Shown here in pieces: positions 11,253 through 23,059 of a stretch of DNA of 64,000 nucleotides. The stretch comes from Furcasterigmium furcatum (taxonomy: Eukaryota; Ascomycota; Sordariomycetes; Glomerellales; Plectosphaerellaceae), in contig BCIA01000001.1 of NCBI GenBank assembly GCA_001599815.1, positions 3,848,934 through 3,912,933 of the forward strand, given 5' to 3'. The number at the start of each line of letters is the position of its first letter. The stretch's first letter is position 1. The position numbers were made by a program, and so were the translations under genes. The notes beneath the pieces were generated by a model. It worked only from the letters and a program-made list of their open reading frames with translations, did no database searches and was not told the origin of the DNA.

Positions 11253-14026
11253 GATGAGGGCTTTTCGGCGTAGATGGTCGGAATTGTGAAAGACGAGGCG
11301 CGTTCCGATGCGAAGCTGTCAGAGCAACCGAGCGAGGGACAGGCAATTAATGTGCGGCGCCAATAGCAGTTGAGCAACCGTGGCGCGCGTCTTTGGCGTA
11401 CAGCGATGCGATGCGATGGTGAATCTTGATGAGTCCAGTTCGAAGCGGCTCGCAGTGGTGCCTGCAGCAGCGAGTGGTCGTCCCAACCTCCACGGAGATG
11501 ATAGCCGCGCAACGTGGTCGTATCCCTTGGATCGCGGGAGGCGAAGAATGGAGCAAGGGTCGTGCTAGATGCGAGGTGGAACAATTGGCGTGATGCGCAT
11601 TCCTCGGGATGGTCACTGAGCCTTTTCCGAGCTGTCGGTCGATGTCGCAAAAGGGATGATGTGCTCGAGGCCGACGAGCAATGGCGGTGGGAGGAGGAGG
11701 ACTGGAGCAAAGTCGGCCGACAGAGGGGAAGCAGATAGCTCGGCTGGGCGAATGATCCGGCTTGGTACGTCGAGGATGGAGAGTTGGCAGGTCGTCTGTG
11801 GAACTCTCCCGCAGTATGCAGTTGATCTTGTTGGGCAGCCCGTGGGTGACTGGGGGAGACAAGGCCGACAAGATCCTTTCCCTGGCTGCTGACCTTGATG
11901 TTGACCTTGGCCGTGGGACATGAGTGGATGGGGGGGTGGACTGGTGAGGAGATGCGAGCGAGGAGCGTGGGATGGGGAACGTGGAACCGGGCGAACCTCA
12001 AAACGGAAGAAGCAGGGGCGCGCAGGGAGCGGCCAATGATCCGTGAGGTTAGCGTCTGAGAATTTCTCTGGGGATCGCCGTGGTTTTGCGCTCTTGGATT
12101 CGTCCGTTACGGGGCTGCAGACCAACGAGGAAAGCACCGTCTGCCAACACTGTGAATGTGCTGGCCGTTTCTCGGAAACACTGTCTTTCCCTTTCCGATT
12201 TTCGACTGTTGAGCTCGCTGTTATCGAGTCGAGTTTCTGCTCTGACATGCAGGGCCGCAATCTTGGGGTCGAGGAGCCGTTGGCACAACGCTGTCTCTGT
12301 CCTTGCCCGGCTGGGCACGGCGTCTGAGGCGGGCATCCAAAACCCAGGGCTGGCTCGTGTCTGCTCTTCGGTGCACCGACGGAACGGTCCTGGCTGAAGG
12401 AATTGGGTACGCAGCCACGATGCCCCTAGACGACACTAGGACAAGAAGAAATTTTGCTCCGTCCGAAGTTGAAGGGGTCTCAGCTGGCCAAGCTTGACCT
12501 AAGCCGTCGATGTGCCGCCGGAGATCGTTCAGCGCTTAACCTTAAGCACGCAATGCGTGCCGCAACAAAGAACACCACTCCAGAGAGCCCCTGAAAAAGT
12601 GTTGAAGTTCAGCGCAAGCGTTGCAATCTCCCCTTCCCGCCCAGCCACAATCCCCGTGGAGGCTCTGCTCTTTGTCCTGCTCCTGGTGCCTCGTTGCCTC
12701 GGTCCCAAATGATCTCCGCATCGTGGGACATACTGTGTTGGGACGGGACGACGCCGTCTCTTGCGGTTTAGCGGGCTGCAGCCTGCCAAGTGGACAAGAC
12801 CTCAGCACACCTCAAATGGGATATTGATCGACGTTGAAGATTTCCGTGGCTGGTCAGCTGGCGTGACGGGCTGGCGGCATCATCAGCTTCCGTGGACATG
12901 GAGGAATAATCAAGAATAATGCAGGAACATGTGCGTACATACTCGGTCCTCGCCTTGCGCACAACCCAAGCTGTGCCGCCATCTTACTCCTAGGTGTTGC
13001 AGCGCCTGACAGCGACACCATTTCGTCGCCGCTCCATGAACTCGGTCGCAGGCGACTTCCATGACGAAGTTGGCCGCCAGTCATGACGCAAGTGGTCCGT
13101 GGTGCTGACGAGCATGTTGTCCCGGCCCGAAGAGTCCCCTTTTGTTGCGCCGGGCTCGCAAACGGCATTGACCACTCCGGGATTCCTAAGGTCCGAGATG
13201 CCCGGGCGCATCCGGCACGGCCCTCGGGCGCACGCCGACCGTCCAAGGCGGACCGTGCGCCGGCCTTCGATTCCAGACTGGATGATGGCGCATGTTGTAG
13301 GTGTCGACGATAAAATCGTTGCTGGCTGCCCAGGTGGGCAGATTTTTCCATGTCGGTGGTGGGTTTCTGTGCTGCCTGGACGAGGCTGAGAAAAAGCCAC
13401 TGTGCACTGGTTTTTCAAGGGAATCAACCATTTGATCGGTCTCCAACAAATAATGAGAATGTGGGCTCAAGCCGGAATTCTGTGCTCGTTTCTAGCATGA
13501 CCAGACTTGATTGCACGTCTAGAAGGGCCCGGAGTGTTTTGTTCCTGCGGGGAGGGGGGGTTCAAGAAATGGAAGGCAACCTCAAGTAGGTAAGTAGGTA
13601 GGTTGAAGGCAAGAACGGGCTGCATATCCGAAGGTTTTGGAAGGTGCGATGTGATTTTGGCAGAACCTTGACTGTCCATGACTTGCCTCGTAAGCTGGCT
13701 CTTTCCTCAAAACATTCCCAGGGCAGTTAAATTCTGCGCTGCACCTTCCACTCCTTCCACTTGGCCTATCCATAGTTTGGCACCTTCCATGTTACGCACC
13801 TCAGCATGGAACCTGGAAATCAGGCAGGCAGGGAGGTACGCGAAGTTTTCTCTCGACAGATAGGCGTCCAAATCTTTCAGGTTTCCAAACCCAAGTTCCA
13901 AGGTCTGCTTCAACTGCTACGGTACCTGCTCCGTGCTTCTAGCCCGACGCCGAAAGCGATTCCCCTGACACTCGAACCATCAACACACTAATCTCACCGA
14001 GAGAACAACAGAGCAGGGCTTCAAAA
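11253..14026. other. 2.77 kb divergent intergenic region
   Basis: This is the upstream region shared by SKN7 (minus) and the BTB gene (plus). The part just above SKN7 (11.3-12.3 kb) is CT-rich on the minus strand, as expected of a long leader. Near 13.56-13.65 kb there are short runs of the TAGGTA/GTAGGT type common in Sordariomycete spacers. Open frames here are short or low-complexity and none is called. Confidence 0.5.
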
Positions 14027-15098
14027 ATGTCCAAGAATTCCTTCGGCCCATCCGATGCCTCATCGGAGGGCTCAAAGTCCACCACGGAGAAAGAGTCATC
14101 ACCGCCGCCTTCGCAACATCTTGTCGAGCACCAAGGCCTTGACCAGAAGTGTCTGCCTCTCGTCTATGGAATGTAAGGACAACCCATGAGAAAAGCTAGC
14201 TCTTTGAAAGCTTACTCGTAGGCGAAGGGATTTCACAGATGACTCCTTCCTTGTTGTCTGCATCGGCGGCCATACCTTCAAGGTCCACCGACAGCCTCTG
14301 ACCCAATGTTCCCGAACCTTTGTCCAAGCTATCGACGAATCGGACGGCGAAGACTTCTGTCTACAGGTCTTCTCTGCTGACGCATTTGGCCTCTTTCTCC
14401 AATGGTTATACACTGGTCAACTGCCCCTTCAACAATTCGACCTCCTGCCATCCAAGTATCAAGGTCCCCACGAGGAGTACCCGCCTGAGGGTGAAAGATG
14501 CCACTTCTGTAACCTCTACGTAAAGTCACCCTTCCAGAACGTGTCCGCCGAGGAGCTTCGACTCATTGAGTATGGCGGCCAACATGGTCTTGCGTACCTC
14601 AGCCACGCCCGTGAGGTCTACATTCGCAATCTTGGGCCGAACCATGCCACCGTGGAGAACCATGCCACCGCGGAGGCCTACCTGAGATGGTCTGGGATGA
14701 ACCCGAAGAGTCCGGATTCAGTATTTCGGGAGCATTTTCTCTTCCTCACCCTTGAGCTGGCGATATTTGCTCAGGAATGGGGCATGAACCGCCTGCACGA
14801 CACTGCCATCGAGGCCTACAGATTCTACGAGCACCGACAAGCGCGCCAGCATCCGTTGATGCAACACATTCATCTCGTGTACGAGAACTCTCGCATCGAT
14901 TCTCGTCTCAGGCAGCTCATGGCCGACTACGCCTTTACTGCATGCCGGCGCAGCAACAGTCGTACAGCGATCCTTGAGACGTTGGTCCAGTACCCCGAGT
15001 TTCTTCAGGATCTGTTGAAGAGGGATGACAGCCCGAACCTGGTTGCCCTTTCGGATCCTCTCTCTTGCAAGGAACAAAAAAATGCATACAGACTGTAA
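14027..15098 (+). CDS. BTB/POZ domain protein
   Basis: Exons are 14027-14172 and 14222-15098, with a 49-nt intron (GTAAGG donor, TAG acceptor) that joins in phase to read GMRRDFTDDSF. The product is 340 aa. After a Ser-rich N-terminus of about 45 residues, a BTB/POZ fold begins at DFTDDSFLVVCIGGHTFKVH. It continues through CSRTFVQAI and the FLQWLYTG element typical of the last BTB helices (to about residue 145). The C-terminal half is helical, resembling the region after BTB in many fungal BTB proteins, and includes a CHFCNLYV segment. Such proteins often act as homodimers or as cullin-3 adaptors. There is no second domain here to say which, and the substrate is unknown. Confidence 0.85.
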
Positions 15099-15400
15099 GG
15101 TTCTTGAGGGGGAGGGGGGCAGTTGGTCCATCTATGGAGGTTTGCTGTGATCCAGGGTGGAGGACCATGTTCTGGTGGTTTGTTGTGTTTGAAGGGGATC
15201 TTGCTGGCAAGGGAGCGATGGATGACTAAGCAATTCAATGTCTGGACCATCATCTGGGCACTCTACGCGACTTGACGCGCTTGACCTCAGATGCGACGCG
15301 ACTTGAGCGACGCATTGACCCCACCCTGAATGTAGACAATCCATCTTTCACTTCGAACCCAATCCCGCCTGCGCAGAAAAGAAGGGACGTCAATCGAAAA
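15099..15400. other. Short intergenic region upstream of PRI1
   Basis: These 302 bases hold the 3' UTR of the BTB gene and the promoter and leader of the primase gene. I see nothing else. Confidence 0.5.
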
Positions 15401-17127
15401 ATGCCACACTCAGTTACTTCAGGCTCACCGCCAGCGGATCAACAACAAGCTAGTGTCACCATGGATGAAGGAACAGACAACGTGGCGAGCCAGGCCAGCG
15501 ACGGCGATGTTGCCATGACCGATGCAGCAACCGCAGAGGAGGTGCCGGTCACGGATGCAAACGACAAGAAGGAGGTCAAGCTCGAGGAATTATTCGCAGA
15601 TGTCGACTCCGACGATGAGTTCCCCAGCTCGCGACCAAACGAAACCCAGGCCCCGAGCTCACCCCCGACGGCTGCTCCCCGGTCTCCAACGTAGGTACCT
15701 TGACGGATTTTGGTGCCACGAGTAGCGACTGACCTGGGTTCAGAGACTTGTCTGGCATGCGGGCATCGGACCCTGAGATCATGAGACTCTTCTATCAACG
15801 GCTATTCCCATGGAGATACCTCTTCCAGTGGCTGAACCACAGCCCGACACCGACCAACGACTTTGCGCATCGCGAGTTTGCGTTCACACTGCAGAACGAT
15901 GCCTACTTGCGTTACCAAGCATTCCCCTCCTCTGATCTGTGAGTCAGAGTCCGCCGATGATTATCATACTGATCAAGACTGACTGACCGCTCGTTTTCCA
16001 GCCTTCGTAAAGACATCCTGCGCCTGATGCCTTCCCGTTTTGAAATCGGTCCTGTATACTCGACGAACCCGCGCGACAGGAAGACGCTGCGCAATTCTAC
16101 CGCCTTCAGGCCTCTGGCCAAAGAGCTGTGCTTCGATATCGATTTGACAGACTACGACGACATCCGTACCTGCTGCGACAAGGCCAACATCTGCATCAAG
16201 TGCTGGCAGTTCATCACAATGGCGATCAAGGTGGTGGATGTCGCGCTGCGGGAGGACTTTGGCTTCAAGCACATCATGTGGGTATACTCCGGCAGACGTG
16301 GTGCCCACGCATGGGTTTGCGACAAGAAGGCGAGGACGATGCCGGATCAGATGCGCAAGGCCATTGCTGGGTACCTCGAGGTGGTCAAGGGTGGTGCGCA
16401 GAACGCGAAGAAGGTCAACCTCTGGAGGCCGCTGCACCCGCACATCGTGTAAGTCTCGATCTCGACGTCCCCCGTGGTATCATGCCCTGACACTCTTTGC
16501 AGCCGGAGTCTTGAAACCCTCAAGAGCCACTTCCAAGAGGACGTTCTCGAGGCCCAGGATCCCTGGGCCACCGCGGAACGCGCCGAGAATCTGCTCAACC
16601 TCATTCCCGACAAGAGCCTTGCTGATGCACTGCGCAAGAAATGGGATGCTGCGCCCGGCCGCGTTTCGACGTCCAAGTGGGCGGACATCGACAGCGTCGC
16701 GAAGAGTGGTGCCAGCAAGAGCCTTGATGCACGCGCCCTGAAGGAGGCAAAGCAAGACATCGTCCTCGAGTACACCTACCCGCGTCTCGATATCGAGGTC
16801 TCGAAGAAGCTGAACCATTTGCTCAAGTCTCCCTTTGTCGTGCATCCCGGCACAGGGCGCGTCTGTGTGCCGATCGACACGAGCGCACTGGAGGACTTTG
16901 ACCCGACAGCCGTGCCGACAGTGCAAGAGCTTCTCGGGGAGATCGACGCGTGGAAGGGCGAGGAGAAGACCGAGGAAGGCACGGCGGCGAAAGGAGTGCA
17001 AGACTGGGAAAAGACGAGCCTGAAGCCGTACATGGAGCTCTTCAGGAGCTTCGTCGGTGGGCTGGTGAAGGAGGAGATGGATATCAAGGTCAAACGCGAG
17101 CGCGAGGATGAGGGGCTGGATTTCTGA
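15401..17127 (+). CDS. PRI1: DNA primase small (catalytic) subunit
   Basis: Exons are 15401-15690, 15744-15938, 16002-16448 and 16503-17127, encoding 518 aa. All three introns have GT(A/G)(A/G)GT-type donors and CAG acceptors. After an acidic, disordered N-terminus of about 100 residues, the archaeo-eukaryotic primase fold starts at DPEIMRLFYQRLFPWRYLF. The metal-binding acidic pair is in ELCFDIDLTDYDD (D207, D209). The nucleotide-binding motif SGRRGAHAWV is intact. The Cys cluster around RTCCDKANICIKCW fits the zinc-binding loop of the subunit. The protein makes RNA primers within DNA polymerase alpha-primase in the nucleus. The chosen ATG (MPHSVTSG) is the first in frame. An ATG at 15461 (MDEGTD) is an alternative that would lose only disordered sequence. 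Confidence 0.96.
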
Positions 17128-17348
17128 TGGGTATGAGGGAGGCATTGGCGTTTCTTTCAACATGACTTGTATGAATGGGTACATGTCCTGGCTGGTTAAT
17201 ATCATTGCGGACTGGGGCTGGCAGCTGTGGACTTGACGTCTACCGGTATGAATGTAACACGAGGAATCACCACCGAGGCAGGATGACTTCCGACATCAGT
17301 TCTAGCGTGATGTGATATTCATTTATTTCCATATGGTTCGGCCTGGGG

Positions 17349-18644
17349 CTATGATGTCTTGTCAGCTGTCGGATCTGCTTCCTGTTGCAGCGGAACACCT
17401 TCAGCCAGCGTTTCCTGCAGGTCAACCTCCTCGCCCGCATCTTCCTCTAGCCTGCTGTCTTCCACAAGGCTCGAATCAGCTGTTTCTGCTTCCCCTGTCC
17501 CTCTCAGCCTTCCGCCCTTGCGCTTGGGCATCACCTCCATGAAGGCCTTGCCCCAATCTCCCAACTCGAGCCACCGCAGCATAATTTCGACGACGTGATT
17601 CGTCGCCAGCACCCGCCGACTTGCCATCTCTAGGTACTCGCCGATGGGAAGCTTCGCCGTGCGGATGCCCCGCTCCCGTGCTCTCTTGTGGCACAGCCCC
17701 TTTTCTCGGTTCTTGTCCACGAGGCCACCGACGATATAGCAAGTGTTCGGCTCGAGCCGGTCCAGAGTGTAAGGTGAGTCAGAGGATAGGTAGACAATGT
17801 TCCTGACATCCTCGGCAGGTTCGGCTTCCGGCTCTGGTTGTGGTGTCGTGCCTGCAAGGTCGATAACCATGGCGGGCTTACCGTCCGCGGGAGCCTTGAG
17901 CACGTCCACGACCTTGTCTTCCTTCATAGCTTCAGAAGCCGCCTTGGCGACCTCGACGAAGTCTTCCTCCACGAACTTGATATGTTTCCATTGCTCGTGC
18001 TGGTTCTGCAGAATGCCCTCGAACCGCTCCTTCATCTTGCCTCCGTAGGAGCTGGCGTACAGGTGCGTCTGGAACCTCGACTTCTTGTTGTCACTGTAGG
18101 ATCGCGTGATCTGGCTCGCCAGCGAGATGAGTTCGCCTTCGAGCATGTACTTTTCGAAATCACAGTCGAGGATGATGCCGACTGGAACCCGGACTGGGGG
18201 CGTATGGTCGTGCTTCTGGAACAGTGTCTTGGGGTCAATGCCGGCGGCTTCGGCCTCCGCAATGGCCGCGGCCTTTTCTTCGCGCTTGCGAGCTTGCTTC
18301 TCGTGCCGCTTGTCTTTGCGCTTGCGCTTGCGATCGTCCCGCTGGTCTTCCCACATGGCCTTGCGCTTCAGCTTCCGGAGTTGGTTTTTCGACATCTTAG
18401 CTTCGCCTGCGGCAATGGCCTCTCCAGAGGCAGCCACGGCGTCGTTGCCAGTTTCTGCTGGGATCGCATCGACTTTGGAGCTGGTGGCGGACTCGTTGCT
18501 GCTTCCTGCCCCTCCAGCTGCTTCTGTTGCGGCGGGAGGAGCCGCATCTTCCGTCTGATGCTCGGATAACCGCATCGAATCACCAGCCAGTGATTGCCCC
18601 TCTTGCACAGGTGTGCTGGCGTTGCCGGCCGTAATAGACTCCAT
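17349..18644 (-). CDS. TRM10: tRNA (guanine(9)-N1)-methyltransferase
   Basis: This is an intronless gene for 431 aa. It has an Ala/Ser/Glu-rich N-terminus (1-80), a strongly basic Lys/Arg segment (about 85-130, likely tRNA binding) and a SPOUT methyltransferase domain (about 150-345). Key motifs are VGIILDCDFEKYM, RSYSDNKKSRF and IVYLSSDSPYTLDRL. The GGLVDKNR loop carries the Asp implicated in catalysis in yeast Trm10. It ends at LPIGEYLEM and the NHVVEIMLRWLE helix. It methylates N1 of G9 in tRNAs using S-adenosylmethionine. The start is the ATG at MESITAGN. The frame stays open upstream to another ATG (MIKAATRT), which would add a basic 71-residue leader; I consider that less likely. It is convergent with PRI1 (221-bp gap) and divergent from MSH2. 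Confidence 0.93.
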   Translation of the reverse strand: MESITAGNASTPVQEGQSLAGDSMRLSEHQTEDAAPPAATEAAGGAGSSNESATSSKVDAIPAETGNDAVAASGEAIAAGEAKMSKNQLRKLKRKAMWEDQRDDRKRKRKDKRHEKQARKREEKAAAIAEAEAAGIDPKTLFQKHDHTPPVRVPVGIILDCDFEKYMLEGELISLASQITRSYSDNKKSRFQTHLYASSYGGKMKERFEGILQNQHEQWKHIKFVEEDFVEVAKAASEAMKEDKVVDVLKAPADGKPAMVIDLAGTTPQPEPEAEPAEDVRNIVYLSSDSPYTLDRLEPNTCYIVGGLVDKNREKGLCHKRARERGIRTAKLPIGEYLEMASRRVLATNHVVEIMLRWLELGDWGKAFMEVMPKRKGGRLRGTGEAETADSSLVEDSRLEEDAGEEVDLQETLAEGVPLQQEADPTADKTS

Positions 18645-19285
18645 GATGCGCTCTGAATCACCGCTTCTGGCGCACCGAAAAGCTGTGACGTGGGGTCGTT
18701 CAAGACTGAATTTCGGTGCGTCACAAAAACTGAGACGCCAAAGAGAAGGGAAGATCAGACGCTGTGTGCGCCTTGCAGAAAGGAAGTCGATGCGCGCCCT
18801 TGCAGGGGGGATATAAGAGGTAATTGTTCTCGTTGCTGCCTTGATCATCGCCTGCTCTTCGGCTGATCCAAGATTGCACGCTCTTTTTTTACTCCATTCA
18901 CTTTGAGTTGCAGGTTGAAGCAATTCACGGCAGAAAAAGTTGGGCGGTGGGAAAGGGCTGCTGAAAGGGGATTAGCGCCATCACGTCGCGTCTCCCAGCT
19001 TAATGGGCTCCAGAAGACGCGCCCGGATCAAGTCAGTGCCTCATCACCGTCAATTTCACAGCCGGTGTCCGCCATCGTCCTCTGACCTCACCGCAACGCA
19101 TTTGCGAGTATTCTCCCTTCGATCCTATATCCATCGATCTTTATCAAGGCGCCATCTCAATTGCCACCTGCGTCAATCGTTTTCGCGCGCCCAGCATCCC
19201 GCAACGGGCTCCCTATCTCGGACCATCACCAACCCTCGCATTTTGACATCGCAGGGGGCCAACTCCCGTTCAAAGGCGAACCAAA
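18645..19285. other. Divergent TRM10/MSH2 promoter
   Basis: This 641-base stretch lies between two start codons. It must contain both promoters and leaders. No extra gene or strong repeat is seen. Confidence 0.5.
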
Positions 19286-22188
19286 ATGTCCTCCCGACCT
19301 GAATTGAAGGTAAAGACCACCAGGCCAACGCTCCCCTCTTCTACCCGACCGCCAGCTGACCCCTCGCGATGCGCAGGTCGATGACGAGCATGGGTTCATT
19401 CGCTACTTCAAGTCTCTGCCGACCACACACGAGGACACCATCCGCATCTTTGATCGCGGCGACTGGTACACAGCGCATGGAGAGGATGCGACCTTCATTG
19501 CGAAGACAGTACGTTGGATCAGTCCCCGGCCAGAGCCTGCGCCACGTCACTCAAGCTAACCACCCAATTCACCAGGTCTACAAGACCACATCGGTGATTC
19601 GACAGCTCGGCCGCGATGACAAGACCGGACTTGCCTCTGTCACCATGACCATCACAGTTTTCCGACAATTCCTTCGAGAGGCCCTCTACAAGCTCAGCAA
19701 GCGAGTCGAAATCTTCCAGAGCACTGGCGGCCGGATGAACTGGAAGGTCGTCAAGCAGGCCTCGCCAGGCAACCTCCAAGATGTCGAAGAAGACTTGGGC
19801 GGCCACTTGGAAGCAGCACCCATGATTTTGGCCGTCAAGATTACAGCTAAGGCCTCTGAAGCGCGAAACGTGGGAGTCTGCTTCGCGGATGCCAGTGTCC
19901 GGGAGCTCGGAGTCAGCGAGTTCCTCGACAACGACCTCTTCTCCAACTTCGAGGCCCTCCTCATTCAGCTCGGCGTCAGGGAGTGCCTTGTACAATATGA
20001 CAAGTCGGAGAAGGACAAGGACCCCGACCTTGCGAAGCTGCGACAGATCATCAACAACTGCGGCGTGTCCATCTCGGAGCGGCCGGGCGCGGACTTTGGT
20101 ATCAAAGACATTGAGCAAGACCTGGCTCGGTTACTTAAGGACGAGAGAGCCGCGACGCTTTTGCCACAGACCGATTTGAAACTGGCCATGGGCTCTGCCG
20201 CTGCCCTCATCAAGTACCTCGGAGTCCTGCAAGACCCTTCCAACTTCGGCCAGTACCAGCTGTACCAGCACGACCTGGCTCAGTTCATGAAGTTGGATGC
20301 CGCTGCGCTGAGAGCACTCAATCTCATGCCAGGCCCGAGGGACGGCTCCAAGAACATGAGTCTCTATGGTCTGCTGAACCACTGCAAGACACCGCCAGGC
20401 AGCAGGCTGCTCTCCCAGTGGCTGAAGCAACCACTTATGAACAAGGACGACATCGAGAAGCGCCAGCAGCTGGTCGAAGCTTTTGTCATGACACCCAACC
20501 TGTGTGCTGTCATGCAGAAGGATCATCTCAAGCTGGTCCCCGATCTTTACCGACTCTCGAAGCGATTCCAGCGCAAGAAGGCTACTCTCGAAGACGTTGT
20601 GAGGGCGTATCAGACAGTTGTCAGACTGCCTGACATCCTCGGCTCCCTCGAAGGCGTTATGGACGAGCAGTACAAGGACCCTCTGGACGAGGCATACACG
20701 AATAACCTTCGTGACCTTTCCAGGAGCCTCGTCAAGCTCCAGGAGATGGTTGAAACGACGGTGGACCTGAAAGCCATGGAAAACCACGAATACCTGATCA
20801 AGTCCGATTTCGATGATAGCTTGAAGATCATCAAGAAGAAGCTTGAGAGAGCCATGGCCGGCATCGAAAGGGAGTACAGCGAGGCTGCAGATGATCTGGG
20901 CCAGGAAAAGTCAAAGAAGATCTTCCTGGAGAACCACAAAGTCCACGGGTACTGCCTGCGTCTCACCCGACAGGAAGCCGGCTGCATCCGGAACAAGTCT
21001 CGGTACCAGGAGTGCTCAACGCAGAAGAACGGCGTCTACTTCACCACCAAGTCGCTGCAGAACCTCCGCCGGGAGTATGACCAGCTCTGGCAGAACTACA
21101 ACCGGACACAGGCCAGCCTGGTCAACGAGGTCGTGGGTGTCGCCGCATCATATTGCCCGGTCCTGGAGAAGCTGGCGGGCGTGCTGGCCCACCTGGACGT
21201 CATCTGTGCATTTGCCTATGCCTCAGTTCCAGAGGCAGCGGCGGATTATGTGAGGCCCAAAATCCACAACAGAGGCGAGGGCCAGACCGTCCTCAAGGAG
21301 GCTCGCCATCCCTGCTTGGAAGCACAGGATGACGTGCAATTCATCACAAACGATGTGACCCTCACCAGAGACAAGTCCTCATTCCTTATTATCACCGGGC
21401 CCAACATGGGTGGTAAATCGACATACATTCGACAGATCGGTGTCATCGCCCTCATGGCCCAGATTGGCTGCTTCGTGCCCTGCTCCGAAGCCGAGCTGAC
21501 GATCTTCGACTCTATCCTGGCCCGTGTCGGCGCAAGCGATTCCCAGCTCAAGGGCGTCTCGACATTCATGGCAGAGATGCTCGAGACCGCCAATATCCTC
21601 AAGTCGGCGACAGCCGAGTCGCTCATCATCATCGACGAACTGGGCCGCGGCACATCGACCTATGACGGCTTTGGGCTGGCTTGGGCCATCTCCGAGCACA
21701 TCGTCAAGGAGATCGGCTGCTTCGCCATGTTCGCAACACACTTCCACGAGCTGACCGCCCTCGCGGAACAATTCCCTCAGGTCAAGAACTTGCACGTCAC
21801 GGCCCACATTGGCGGCGACGGCGACGGTGATTCCAAGCGCGAGGTGACGCTGCTGTACAAGGTTGACGACGGAATCTGCGACCAGAGTTTCGGCATCCAC
21901 GTCGCCGAGCTCGTGCGGTTCCCCGACAAGGTGGTCCGCATGGCCAAGCGCAAGGCCGACGAGCTTGAGGACTTCACCAGCAAGCACGAAGATTTGGGCA
22001 TGAAGTACAGCAAGGACGACGTCGAGCAGGGCAGCGCCATGCTGAAGGACGTGCTCATCAAGTGGAAGGACGAGGTCAGGGCAGGCAGCATGAGCAAGCA
22101 GGAGATGCTCGTCAAGCTGAGGGATCTGGTGCAGGCAGACGACAAGCTGCTGGCCAACCCTTTCTTCCAGTCGATCAAGACTCTATGA
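19286..22188 (+). CDS. MSH2: DNA mismatch repair protein MSH2
   Basis: Exons are 19286-19309 (24 nt), 19377-19508 and 19576-22188, encoding 922 aa, close to yeast Msh2 in size. The N-terminal MutS I domain reads DDEHGFIRYFKSLP and lacks the MutS/MSH6 Phe-X-Glu motif, as expected for MSH2. Connector, lever and clamp regions fill about residues 140-650. The ABC-type ATPase has a Walker A at residues 660-668 (GPNMGGKST), a Walker B with DELGRGTSTYDGFG near 740 and the H-loop region ATHFHELTAL. The C-terminal helical region mediates dimerisation. MSH2 pairs with MSH6 or MSH3 to recognise mismatches and small loops in the nucleus. There is no truncation or frameshift. Confidence 0.97.
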
Positions 22189-23059
22189 GGGCCGGGGCGG
22201 GGAACATCTGGTCAGTCGGGTCATGATTTTGGGCGGTAAATGGGACGGCAAAGAAGGCTGGCGTTCGGGGAATGGGTATTGCGAAATTCACGATGTTCGA
22301 GTGAGATGATCACTTCACATCCCATAAAATTGTTCGCAGCGAGGTTACAATAAGATGACTCAATTATCCAATGTTCTGCTTCTACCGATGCCTGCTCAAT
22401 AATCCTCCCCGGAGTCTGGTAAATCTGCTACGAGTGCGGTCAGCATGTGCTTCCAGGACGAAAGGTTGGCCGTGGGAGCGTATATGGAGAATGTGGAAGA
22501 TCAGAAATAAAGATAGAACGGTGATTGGTATAATCATAAGATCATAAACAGCCTCTGAAGCTAGGGTTTCATCATGATGGGTGGTTGAGGGTGGATGTGG
22601 TGTGGAAGTATGTGAGCGTACCTGAATCCCTGGTTAGCCAATCCTGTCATCAAGACGATGCAGAAAAACAGAGAAATTGAATTGTGCGAATCAGACAAAT
22701 GATAGAACGGTGATTGGTATAATCATACAATCATAAACAGCCTCTGAAGCTAAGAGTTTCATCATGCAAGGAAGGGGGGTTTTGACGTGGGAAGTCGAAC
22801 GTACCTTGTGTATGGATGGAGAAGATGCCAGCTGCCGAGTCCCTGGACTGTGGATAGCATCACCATGCGCAGCAACGCAGCAAGCCCTTGCCCCCGCCGT
22901 CGCGGGGGCGCCGGGTGAACAAATAATACAGTTCTGCGATTCTGTCTAGCCGCAAACTCCCTCCGGTCCGTCGCCTGTGGACCCAGGGCGATGGTATGTA
23001 CAACAAAAGGAAACGCTTCAGGTGTCTTCTTGCACGTCGTCTCGTCTCTCCGCCCCCGT
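22189..23059. other. Convergent intergenic region with a duplicated segment
   Basis: This 871-base stretch holds the 3' UTRs of MSH2 and the complex I subunit gene. Its main feature is a 65-nt segment present twice (22512-22576 and 22701-22766), listed separately. Confidence 0.6.
22512..22766. repeat. Two 65/66-nt imperfect direct repeats
   Basis: The segment at 22512-22576 recurs at 22701-22766, about 189 bases later. Both copies start GATAGAACGGTGATTGGTAT and end TTTCATCATG. They differ by a few substitutions and one inserted base. They lie in non-coding sequence downstream of MSH2. The high identity suggests a fairly recent local duplication. Confidence 0.9.

Noticed and set aside
11195..12001. 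268-codon minus-strand frame over the SKN7 start
   Set aside because: It is Ser/Pro/His-rich, out of frame with SKN7, and best explained as CT-rich leader sequence.
18645..18860. Upstream in-frame ATG that would extend TRM10 by 71 residues
   Set aside because: The added sequence is basic but not conserved-looking, and TRM10 enzymes of this branch normally start near the low-complexity N-terminus.
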